A stretch of 46,092 bases of DNA from JBMNQI01 sp050944055 (lineage in GTDB: Bacteria; Bacillota; Clostridia; Oscillospirales; Oscillospiraceae). Position numbers and translations under genes: made by a program. Shown here piece after piece: positions 23,908-31,643 of this stretch (within the stretch, counting starts at the first letter, position 1; each line of letters starts with the position of its first letter). The notes below the pieces were generated by a model. That model saw nothing but the letters and a program-made list of their open reading frames with translations. It had not been told where the DNA came from and did no database searches. The stretch lies in NCBI GenBank assembly GCA_050944055.1, contig JBMNQI010000010.1:1-46092 (forward strand), in the 5' to 3' direction.

Positions 23908-24954
23908 TTATTTTCCGAAAGAAAATTCTCCGAACCGCCTTGAATACCTCGCAAGATCCGACCTGATCTTGGCGGCCTTCTCCCCCTCGGCAAGAGCCGG
24001 CCTGCAGTTTTCTATGACGACCGGCAGCTCCTCCAGTGAGACGATGCCGCTTTTATTCACGCTCAGCCGGACGATCAACGACTCGTCCGTCCCCTCCGGT
24101 ATCTGCTTATCAAACACGAAGTTGCCGACGCTGTAATATATGGGAACGCCGTTATAGACCTCCCTGCCCTGCAGCACGTGCGGATGTGTGCCGAATACCG
24201 CCCGGGCGCCGGAGTCGGCGGCGGCGCGGGCGATTTCGACCTGCGAATCGCTTGCGTCGTGCCTGAATTCCGTGCCCCAATGGAAATAAACAATAAGGAA
24301 ATCGCATCTTCGCGCCGCTTCGGACACCTCTTTTTTCATGTCGTCAAGAAAGCCGGCTCTGGCGTACATGATTGTGGCGCTGCCACTGTCATGCATGAAG
24401 CCCTCCGGCGGAAGCGAGCTGTACGCGAGTATACCGATTCTGACGCCGTTTTTCTCAATGAAGCACGGCTTTCCGTCGTAATCGTTTTCTCCCGCTCCGG
24501 CATACAGAATCCCCGCCTCGGAAAGTGCGTCCATCGTATCGGAAAGGCCCGCGCTCAAATAGTCCATAGTGTGGTTATTGGCGAGCATAAGAGCGTCAAA
24601 CCCCGCCTGTTTAAGCACTGCCGCGCTGCCCGGGTCGGCTTTGAACACAAACTGCTTGCCCTTCATCGCAGTTCCCCCGGCGGCGGTCAGCGGGCATTCG
24701 AGGTTGGCTATCGTTATATCGTCGTTTCCGAATAGATCGGAGATTGCCTGAAAAGGGTAAAACTCCCCGTATTCACGCATCGTTTCGCCGACTTTCCTGT
24801 CAAGCAGCACGTCGCCCGCGATTGATATGACGACCTCCCGCCTAAAACACCGCATAACGCCCGGATTTAAGACTATTACGGCCGCCCACAGCGCTGCAGC
24901 GACGGCGGCGGCAAGAGCCGCCGCCGTCAAACGTTTTTTATACTGCCTTAGCAT
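23908..24954 (-). CDS. CapA-like metallophosphoesterase-fold protein
   Basis: A 348-residue protein of the CapA / PgsA family (related to poly-gamma-glutamate capsule synthesis), with the calcineurin-like metallophosphoesterase fold. One N-terminal membrane anchor (about 9-30) places the domain outside. Metal-site motifs are intact: AGDVLLDRKVG, ANLECPLT, LANNHTMDY, FHWGTEF and GTHPHVLQG. No capB or capC is nearby, so poly-gamma-glutamate synthesis is not supported; many stand-alone CapA proteins in Clostridia have unknown substrates. Its ATG overlaps the end of the DUF3160 gene by 7 bp, showing it is the third gene of a surface operon. Confidence 0.88.
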   Translation of the reverse strand: MLRQYKKRLTAAALAAAVAAALWAAVIVLNPGVMRCFRREVVISIAGDVLLDRKVGETMREYGEFYPFQAISDLFGNDDITIANLECPLTAAGGTAMKGKQFVFKADPGSAAVLKQAGFDALMLANNHTMDYLSAGLSDTMDALSEAGILYAGAGENDYDGKPCFIEKNGVRIGILAYSSLPPEGFMHDSGSATIMYARAGFLDDMKKEVSEAARRCDFLIVYFHWGTEFRHDASDSQVEIARAAADSGARAVFGTHPHVLQGREVYNGVPIYYSVGNFVFDKQIPEGTDESLIVRLSVNKSGIVSLEELPVVIENCRPALAEGEKAAKIRSDLARYSRRFGEFSFGK

Positions 24955-27173
24955 CCCGTTGTATAGGGCTCAATCGGAGCCGGCACTTCGGCGGCCTCGC
25001 CCTCCATAAAGCTCGAGGTGAATGGCGGGCGCTCGGGCGGGTTTGTCGCCACCATCTCCTGCCAGCCTTCGTCTGTCAGCCTCTCATTCGACACAAACTC
25101 GAAATAGTCGAACATTGCTCCGCGCGTTAAATACAATTCTCCGCCTATCGGCACCACGACGTAGATTTCAGCCGCCTGTCCGACAGCCTCCTCGAGATAG
25201 CTGTTCGGATACACCGTATGGACGTCGGCTATGACGGCCATATTGCGGTCCGTCGCCGACTCAATCTGGAACCACTTATATCCGTTTTCGACACTGTTCG
25301 ACGTCAGGTACTCGAGCGTCCCGCCGTATGTCAGGAGGCTGTCATATTCCTCGGCCGTCAGGTCAATCCCGCTCAGCTCCTTAATCGAGCAGTCGCGCAG
25401 GAAGGCGAGCAGATTCTCAAAGCTTTCGCACATGTACTCGATGTTCTCGGGCAGTATGCCGCGCTCGGACAGGTTCTCCCGCGAGAATTTCGTGAGCCAC
25501 AGCAGGCGGTTATACAGCTCCGGATTAGGCTCCACATAGGCGCGCACGACGGGCGGCGCGTCAAACCCGCCGCATTCGGCCGCCGACCCCTTGGCGTACA
25601 GTATCGTATCGTGGCGCATTTCCGCCCAGCTTCCGAGCGCTGTGGCGAGGGATTTATCCTGCCAGGCCGTGCTGCGCATGAACATCGGATAGCCCTCGCC
25701 GTATTCGCCGATGAGCGAGGTCTGCGTCCACAGCCACCCGTAGTACATGTTGGACTGCCATGTCGTATCCGGCAGGCTCAGGAAGTTTTCGCGCAGCCGC
25801 CGGAAGTTTTCCGTATATTCCGGCCAGGCATCAGTCGGCCTGTATACCTCGGCTATGATGTCGGCGGCCCTATCAGACCCCAGCGTGGCGAACACGTCCA
25901 GCCCCGTCGGGAACGGGCGCAAAACAGGCTCGCACAGTTCCTGCAGGATTTCGGAATCAGGTATATAGCGCTGCCCCATAAACCGAAACTGCGGCCCCGT
26001 AGGAATGCCTTCATTGCCGGCGACAGCGGCGTTTATCCGTGGCCTGGGCAGCGCCTCGGCCTCTCTGTAGAATTCATCCAGCTTAGCGGGGTCGGCTATC
26101 GAATTAAGGTCGGGGTCGGCGCCGTAGACCTTTATTATTATATCGGAAAGCTGGTACGGTGTTAAATCGTCGGCGGAGCCAACAAAAAACGACGATGTGC
26201 TGTATATGCTCTCCCACAGCTTCCCGCCGTCCTCATCAGGCAGGCGGGCAAGCGCCGCCGAGGCTATTATGGAGCGCATGGCCGACTGCTTATCCGGAGT
26301 CTTGCCGTCCGCCTTATACAGCGGGAAGGGCACGACCCCGTACCAGCTCATGCCAAGGAAATATTTAGTCAGCTCCTCGCTCCTTGTGTAGTGCCCCCGA
26401 GGTGTGAACAGGGAGTAGTCGAGCTTATACCCGAAAATCGGGGACTCCTGGACCCCCGAAGCGGATTCTATCAGCTCCATTTCGCTTTCGACAAGGCTTC
26501 TAAGCTCCGCTGGAAAATCCGCGGGCAGCTCCTGACCGAAGGCAAGCTGCGCCGCGCCGAAATAGGCGAGCACGGCGCCCGCCTCGGGCTTGACCTCCGG
26601 GTCTTCTATCGTTTCATACTCCTTTTGAACCTGGGCTATCATGTTTTCGTTGAGCCTGGCGGCCTCCGGCAGCAGCATCATACCCTCGACGCTTCTTAAA
26701 GCGTAATCAAAGAAGACGTGATAGACCTGCAGAACCGAATCGGTCGTCACGAAATTTGGTATTTTCTTATACGTGTTGTCCTCGTAAATGTAGAAAAGCT
26801 GCTCCTGCCGGCCCGGAGCGACGACAAACCCGTTTTCGGCGATTTTGGCCATCTGCTCCGCGGTGAGGTTGGGGAACTGGCCAAGGTTTACGACGTTGGA
26901 CAGATCCGGGCTTATTTCATATGGCGCGACATTGGGCGTAACCTGCACCGGAACGTAGGCCTCGCCCGACCAGCCGAACGCGGTTTCTAGTTTCAAGGCG
27001 CCGTTTTTTGCGGGCTGCTCCGTCTCAACCGGATTTAATGTTTCAGAGGCCGCCGGCGGGCCCGCTTCGGACGTGCCGGGATTCTCCCGCCGGCTGAAGC
27101 AGCCGGAGAAGGCAATCAGCACAGACGCGGCCAATAATATGGACATTGGCTTAATATAGTGTTTTGCTTTCAT
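24948..27173 (-). CDS. DUF3160 lipoprotein
   Basis: A 741-residue secreted lipoprotein: a signal peptide ends in the lipobox AFSGC (Cys25), followed by a Pro/Thr/Glu-rich linker to about residue 60. The rest matches the DUF3160 family, with the opening YEISPDLSNVVNLGQFPNLT, the YKKIPNFVTTDSVLQVYHVF segment with FDYALRSVE, and the late YEYMC/ENLLAFLRDCSIKEL and TDRNMAVIADVHT segments. Function of DUF3160 is not known. The start has GGGGGA 6 nt upstream. It sits between an FG-GAP-like protein (2 bp upstream) and a CapA-like protein (7-bp overlap), so all three are probably made together at the cell surface. Confidence 0.85.
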   Translation of the reverse strand: MKAKHYIKPMSILLAASVLIAFSGCFSRRENPGTSEAGPPAASETLNPVETEQPAKNGALKLETAFGWSGEAYVPVQVTPNVAPYEISPDLSNVVNLGQFPNLTAEQMAKIAENGFVVAPGRQEQLFYIYEDNTYKKIPNFVTTDSVLQVYHVFFDYALRSVEGMMLLPEAARLNENMIAQVQKEYETIEDPEVKPEAGAVLAYFGAAQLAFGQELPADFPAELRSLVESEMELIESASGVQESPIFGYKLDYSLFTPRGHYTRSEELTKYFLGMSWYGVVPFPLYKADGKTPDKQSAMRSIIASAALARLPDEDGGKLWESIYSTSSFFVGSADDLTPYQLSDIIIKVYGADPDLNSIADPAKLDEFYREAEALPRPRINAAVAGNEGIPTGPQFRFMGQRYIPDSEILQELCEPVLRPFPTGLDVFATLGSDRAADIIAEVYRPTDAWPEYTENFRRLRENFLSLPDTTWQSNMYYGWLWTQTSLIGEYGEGYPMFMRSTAWQDKSLATALGSWAEMRHDTILYAKGSAAECGGFDAPPVVRAYVEPNPELYNRLLWLTKFSRENLSERGILPENIEYMCESFENLLAFLRDCSIKELSGIDLTAEEYDSLLTYGGTLEYLTSNSVENGYKWFQIESATDRNMAVIADVHTVYPNSYLEEAVGQAAEIYVVVPIGGELYLTRGAMFDYFEFVSNERLTDEGWQEMVATNPPERPPFTSSFMEGEAAEVPAPIEPYTTGC

Positions 27174-27175
27174 CT

Positions 27176-27964
27176 TTATCCCCCTGTCACGCTCGTTTCC
27201 GAATGAATTAGTCTGTTATCTTTCAGACGGAAAACAATTCCAGTTTGTTCCATGCCTTTTATATAAACGGCGCTGATTCCCCCGGTTTCATCCGCCCGGC
27301 CGACAGGATCAAAGCGAATCTCCCCGTCAAACGCCTCCGACTGGGTCAGCATCTCGAAGCCGAAGCCCTCCCAGTTGTATACGGCAAGCACTCTTCCGCC
27401 GTTTTCAAGCTGTTCGGCGGATATTATCTCGTCAATCCCGTCTTTATCAATATCATACAGTATGTAATCGTCGAATGGGCGGGAAAGCCTGGAGCCCAGC
27501 CAGACGGGAATAAGGCAGCCCTCCACAAGGTCGAAGAAAAAAGGGCGCATGGCCATTACCGGGTGGAATTTAGCGGTCTTATATACGCAGATTGCCACTT
27601 CGTTAATTCCGTCCCCGTTGACGTCGCCAATCTGGACCTTCAGCGGGCTGATTCCGGAAAGATCGACGAAATCGCGTATCTTTTCGGGCGGTATGTAGCC
27701 CAGGCTCTCCATATCCCCGGCCGCGGAGGCGGCGCACACCAGAAGACAGCTGCCGCAGATTCTTCCGGTATCGGTTTTTCCGGCCCGCCCCGCTATCGCG
27801 AGCAGCTCGGGCGAGCCGTCGCCCGTCGCGTCCCCGACGCAGTATGAAACTATGTCCCGGCGGGCGACCGAGCCTTCCGGAGCCGCGCAAAGCAGCGGAA
27901 ACGCCAGAACCAGCGCCGAAATCAATATAAAGCCTAGCCTATAAAACGCTTTCCGGACTTTCAT
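27176..27964 (-). CDS. Exported FG-GAP/VCBS-like repeat protein
   Basis: A 262-residue protein with an N-terminal signal sequence or anchor (about 8-28). Three calcium-loop type repeats are visible: GDATGDGSPELLAI, GDVNGDGINEVAI and YDIDKDGIDEIIS, each a DxDxDG-like loop followed by a hydrophobic strand, as in FG-GAP beta-propeller blades. The protein is short for a full seven-blade propeller, so it may form a partial one. The start at 27964 follows AGGACAGGA; a frame open to 28066 lacks a spaced ribosome binding site. It is the first gene of the operon with DUF3160 and CapA-like genes. No enzymatic function is evident. Confidence 0.7.
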   Translation of the reverse strand: MKVRKAFYRLGFILISALVLAFPLLCAAPEGSVARRDIVSYCVGDATGDGSPELLAIAGRAGKTDTGRICGSCLLVCAASAAGDMESLGYIPPEKIRDFVDLSGISPLKVQIGDVNGDGINEVAICVYKTAKFHPVMAMRPFFFDLVEGCLIPVWLGSRLSRPFDDYILYDIDKDGIDEIISAEQLENGGRVLAVYNWEGFGFEMLTQSEAFDGEIRFDPVGRADETGGISAVYIKGMEQTGIVFRLKDNRLIHSETSVTGG

Positions 27965-28265
27965 ATATTCCTGTCCTTTCGGATTTAGCGCAAATACCTT
28001 GTCCGCAATGACGACGCCGCTTCCAGAATTTTGCTTCCGGTTCATCCTTTGGAAGTACAATAACATATTATTGCGCTGTCTTCAATCATTTACATTATTT
28101 CCTTGTGCGCGCTGAACGCAGGCGCCGGCTAAGCTGTCAAATCTACTCCCTGAATTTTCCGGATTTTTAAATTTAATTATTAACCATTTTCATTTTATTT
28201 CGATATTAATAGAGGATTCACTCATTACATGACGTTTAATAATTTTTCAGAAAGGATATATAGTT
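27965..28265. other. Divergent intergenic region
   Basis: This 301-bp AT-rich gap lies between the divergent FG-GAP-like operon and the chemoreceptor gene. It holds a CAATAA/TATTG dyad at 28058-28073 and the ribosome binding site of the chemoreceptor (AAAGGA). I see no confident promoter boxes, no sigma-28-type motility promoter and no gene. Confidence 0.5.
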
Positions 28266-29540
28266 ATGAAGACGTGGTACGCTAAACTCCCGGTCTCGAG
28301 AAAAATAAGAATATGTTTTCTTATCGTGCTTATATTGGCATTAGCGTCAAGCGCCGCGGGCATTATCGAGCTGATTAAGCAGTCCTCATGGCAAACGCTT
28401 ATCATCATGTTGGCTTCTTTGGCCATAACAGTCGTCGTTGCTCTCCTGCTGTCCTCCGCCGTTTCGACATCCATAAGCAAGCCTATTAAGCTTTTCTCCC
28501 AGTTTGCCAAGCTTCTCGCCGTCGGTGACGTACGTTTTGAAACGGTCAACGCCGGTGAAAAGGAGGACAAATTCAAGCTCCGGAAGGACGAGATTGGCGT
28601 GCTGGCAAACGCGTTCGCCGATATGATCGAAGGCACGATGGAACAGGTGGATAAAGCAAAATCTGTTTCAGACGGCGATTTTACGACGGTGATCACGCCC
28701 AGATCCGAGTATGACGTTCTGAACATCGCGCTGACCGAGCTGGTAAGCAAAATCAGCCGCCTTATTAATTCCATAATGTCTTCCGCCTACGAGGTGGATT
28801 CCGGGGCCAAGCTGGTTGCCGATTCAAGCAACGCGCTTTCGCAGGGCGCATCGGAGCAGGCGGGCTCCATCGAGGAGCTTACGGCGTCACTTGAGGAAGT
28901 GACGGTGCAGACCGGCAAAAACGCCCAGAACGCGAAAAAGGCGAATGAGCTTACGCAGAGGATAAGAACCGACGCCGAGGCTAGCAACGCCCAGATGATG
29001 GAAATGCTGCGGGCCATGGACGAGATTAACGTCTCCTCGGACAATATTAAAAACATCATCCAGACAATAGAAGGCATAGCTTTTCAGACCAATATACTCG
29101 CGCTCAACGCCGCGGTTGAGGCGGCGAGGGCGGGCCAGCACGGCAAGGGCTTCGCCGTCGTGGCCGAGGAGGTCAGGTCTCTGGCGGCCAAATCCTCAAA
29201 CGCTGCAAGCGAAACCACAAATCTCATCGAAAACTCAATCAAGAAGATTGAAGCCGGGACGGCGATTGCCAACGAGACTGCAGAATCTCTAAGCAAAATC
29301 GTTTCGGGCATAAATACTGCTACCGAGCTGATAGACGAGATTGCTGCCGCCTCAATGGGCCAGGCGGAGGCGCTCGAGCAGATAAACCAAACCATCACGC
29401 ATGTCTCCCAGGTGGTGCAGAATAACGCAGCTGTCGCGCAGGAATGCGCGTCTGCCAGCGAAGAGCTCTCCAGCCAGGCCGAGGGTCTTAAATCCAGCAT
29501 CAGCGTGTTTAGAATAAACAAAGACAGAATATACGCCTAG
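28266..29540 (+). CDS. Methyl-accepting chemotaxis protein with minimal sensor region
   Basis: A 424-residue chemoreceptor. Two hydrophobic helices (about 14-36 and 44-66) are separated by fewer than ten residues, so there is no outside ligand-binding domain. Residues 70-160 hold a HAMP-like linker, followed by the methyl-accepting coiled coil. The signalling tip is intact: GIAFQTNILALNAAVEAARAG followed by GKGFAVVAEEVRSLAAKS, which contacts CheA/CheW. The ribosome binding site AAAGGA precedes the ATG. No che or flagellar genes are in the window. The short loop suggests sensing of membrane state or a cytoplasmic cue; this is inference. A terminator lies about 100 bp downstream. Confidence 0.92.
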   Translation: MKTWYAKLPVSRKIRICFLIVLILALASSAAGIIELIKQSSWQTLIIMLASLAITVVVALLLSSAVSTSISKPIKLFSQFAKLLAVGDVRFETVNAGEKEDKFKLRKDEIGVLANAFADMIEGTMEQVDKAKSVSDGDFTTVITPRSEYDVLNIALTELVSKISRLINSIMSSAYEVDSGAKLVADSSNALSQGASEQAGSIEELTASLEEVTVQTGKNAQNAKKANELTQRIRTDAEASNAQMMEMLRAMDEINVSSDNIKNIIQTIEGIAFQTNILALNAAVEAARAGQHGKGFAVVAEEVRSLAAKSSNAASETTNLIENSIKKIEAGTAIANETAESLSKIVSGINTATELIDEIAAASMGQAEALEQINQTITHVSQVVQNNAAVAQECASASEELSSQAEGLKSSISVFRINKDRIYA

Positions 29541-29638
29541 CGGGATTTAATTTCAGGGCACGCGTTCTTCGGCGCTGCCCTGTTTCATTTCCCGAAGGCG
29601 GGCGGAACCGGGCGTAAGCCGGCTCCGGATAAGCGAAG

Positions 29639-29675
29639 GGCGGCGTACGGCATAAGCCGGGCGCCGCCGTTTTTC
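29639..29675 (+). terminator. Terminator after the chemoreceptor gene
   Basis: GGCGGCG and CGCCGCC with inner CGG/CCG pairing, followed by GTTTTTCTTAT. The rest of the 405-bp gap up to gdhA contains the gdhA promoter and no gene. Confidence 0.75.
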
Positions 29676-29789
29676 TTATAAAAAAAGCGTCCCGATTTAC
29701 TTTTTAAGCGCCCTCGCGCCGGCTTGCCTCCGTGGGCGCGCCCCGCAAACAGGCGTCGCGCATCGCGCCTTGACTATATGAAAAAATTC

Positions 29790-29818
29790 TTGTAATCCGG
29801 CGACATAAGTATTATAAT
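29790..29818 (+). promoter_or_regulatory. Promoter of gdhA
   Basis: TTGTAA, 17 bp, TATAAT. The leader to the gdhA start would be about 120 nt. A second candidate TTGACT lies at about 29770. Confidence 0.55.
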
Positions 29819-29945
29819 AGCCGAGATAATCTAAATTTCCTCTTACGGATTTTTCCCTTAAACATGTCAAATCGTTCAGTCTAAGATAAAAACAGTAAAA
29901 TAGAAGCTTTCTTTGGAAAATTTAATACTTTGGAGGTTCAAATCA

Positions 29946-31298
29946 ATGTTGATTAAAAGCCCCTATCTGAACGCCGTATACAACAGCGTGTGCGCGCGAA
30001 ACCAGGGAGAGGAAGAATTTCAGCAGGCGGTGAGGGAAGTGCTTCACAGCCTGGAACCGGTCGTCGATAAGCGCAAGGATATTGTCGACGCGGGAATAAT
30101 CGATAGAATAGTCGAGCCGGAGCGCTTTATCCAGTTCAGGGTATCCTGGGTGGACGACAGCGGCAAGATCCAGGTCAACAGGGGCTTCAGGGTGCAGTTT
30201 AACTCGGCTATCGGGCCGTATAAGGGGGGGTTGAGGTTCCATCCCTCCGTAAACGCTTCGATAATCAAATTCCTCGGCTTTGAGCAGATATTTAAAAACA
30301 GCCTGACCGGTCTTCCGATAGGCGGAGGCAAGGGCGGCTCCGATTTCGATCCCAAGAACAAATCGGACAACGAGGTCATGAGATTTTGCCAGAGCTTTAT
30401 GACTGAGCTCTCTAAGCACATAGGCGCGGATACGGACGTTCCGGCGGGGGACATAGGCGTCGGGGCCAGGGAAATCGGCTATCTGTTCGGCCAGTACAAG
30501 AGGCTGCGCAACGAATTCACCGGCGTGCTTACGGGTAAAGGCCTCTCATACGGCGGTTCGCTGGCGAGGACTCAGGCCACGGGATACGGTTTGCTTTATT
30601 TTACCAGGGAAATGCTATCCTCTCTGCGCAGCGAGACTCTTCAGAATAAGACCGTGGTTGTTTCCGGCTCCGGGAACGTCGCCATATACGCGGCGGAGAA
30701 GGCGCAGCAATTCGGCGCGAGGGTAGTCGCTATGTCCGATTCGGACGGTTATATATACGATCCTAACGGCATCAAACTTGATATAGTCAAGCAGATTAAA
30801 GAAGTTGAGAGAGGCAGGATTTCAAAATACGCGACCATGGTCGGCGGCGCGTCCTACGCCGAAGGCTGCGGCAATATCTGGGACATAAAATGCGACGTCG
30901 CGCTGCCCTGCGCAACGCAGAACGAGCTGGACGGAAACGCCGCCGAGCGGCTGATTTCAAACGGCGTAATAGCTGTCGCGGAAGGCGCAAACATGCCGAG
31001 CACGCCGGAGGCCATGGAAAAGTTCATGCAAGCCGGGGTGCTGTTCGCGCCCTCGAAGGCGGCCAATGCCGGCGGCGTCGCAACCTCCGCGCTCGAGATG
31101 TGCCAGAACTCCGCGAGGCTCAGCTGGTCGTTTGACGAGGTGAACTCAAGGCTTGAAAGAATTATGCAGGGCATCTTCCACAACTCCTATAACGCAGCGA
31201 AAGAGTTCGGATATGAGGGCAACCTCGTCGTCGGCGCCAATATAGCCGGTTTCATGAAGGTTGCCGACGCCATGAAGTGGCAGGGCATTGCTTACTGA
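29946..31298 (+). CDS. gdhA: Glutamate dehydrogenase (hexameric, GdhA type)
   Basis: A 450-residue cytoplasmic enzyme interconverting glutamate and 2-oxoglutarate + NH3. The substrate pocket is shown by YKGGLRFHPSVNASIIKFLGFEQ, PIGGGKGGSDFDPKNKSD and DVPAGDIGVGAREIGYLFGQYK; the dinucleotide fold by VVVSGSGNVAIYAAEKAQQFG. Length and these motifs are those of the class I (about 450-residue) GDHs, mostly NADP-linked, with clostridial NAD-linked members too; the cofactor cannot be settled by eye. ATG 29946 has GGAGG 9 nt upstream. The gene stands alone, with its own promoter and terminator, and probably links amino acid fermentation and ammonia assimilation. Confidence 0.96.
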   Translation: MLIKSPYLNAVYNSVCARNQGEEEFQQAVREVLHSLEPVVDKRKDIVDAGIIDRIVEPERFIQFRVSWVDDSGKIQVNRGFRVQFNSAIGPYKGGLRFHPSVNASIIKFLGFEQIFKNSLTGLPIGGGKGGSDFDPKNKSDNEVMRFCQSFMTELSKHIGADTDVPAGDIGVGAREIGYLFGQYKRLRNEFTGVLTGKGLSYGGSLARTQATGYGLLYFTREMLSSLRSETLQNKTVVVSGSGNVAIYAAEKAQQFGARVVAMSDSDGYIYDPNGIKLDIVKQIKEVERGRISKYATMVGGASYAEGCGNIWDIKCDVALPCATQNELDGNAAERLISNGVIAVAEGANMPSTPEAMEKFMQAGVLFAPSKAANAGGVATSALEMCQNSARLSWSFDEVNSRLERIMQGIFHNSYNAAKEFGYEGNLVVGANIAGFMKVADAMKWQGIAY

Positions 31299-31306
31299 TT
31301 TCCCGC

Positions 31307-31341
31307 GCCGCGTTTGCGTGTACGCAGACGCGGCTGCCTTT
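31307..31341 (+). terminator. Terminator of gdhA
   Basis: GCCGCGTTTGCGT and ACGCAGACGCGGC form a 13-bp stem (one G-T pair) followed by TGCCTTTTT. Confidence 0.85.
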
Positions 31342-31388
31342 TTCCGGCGTATTTTTTGAGGCGGTTTTGCGCCTCAAAGTAATAATAC

Positions 31389-31416
31389 TTGCAATTTTCC
31401 GATACTTGTTTATAAT
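31389..31416 (+). promoter_or_regulatory. Promoter ahead of the UshA-like gene
   Basis: TTGCAA, 16 bp, TATAAT. It would give a leader of about 220 nt (31424-31643), in which I see no known riboswitch fold or short gene; a TGCTAAAAT at about 31550 could be a second, closer -10. Confidence 0.5.
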
Positions 31417-31643
31417 TAGGCTGTCGGCCTGTTGACGGGAGGCTTCGTTCTTCCTGACGTCCGCACTTTTAAACAGGTTGGGAGGGGCGCGGAAACCGGC
31501 TCGGTTAATTTGCAAAGCCGCCCGTTTTCGCTCTGATTTTCGCCCGCTCCATGCTAAAATGCAGGTGCGTCGGAATGACCGCCGCATATAAGTCGAAACC
31601 GGATATTTGCTGAAACATTTATTTCCCGAAATAGGAGGCGCCT

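Noticed and set aside
25218..26165. Plus-strand 315-codon frame inside the DUF3160 gene
   Set aside because: It is antisense to a clear lipoprotein gene and the translation shows no domain.
29934..29946. GGAGGTTCAAATC resembling a tRNA T-arm
   Set aside because: It is the ribosome binding site and spacer of gdhA; no acceptor, anticodon arm or CCA is nearby.
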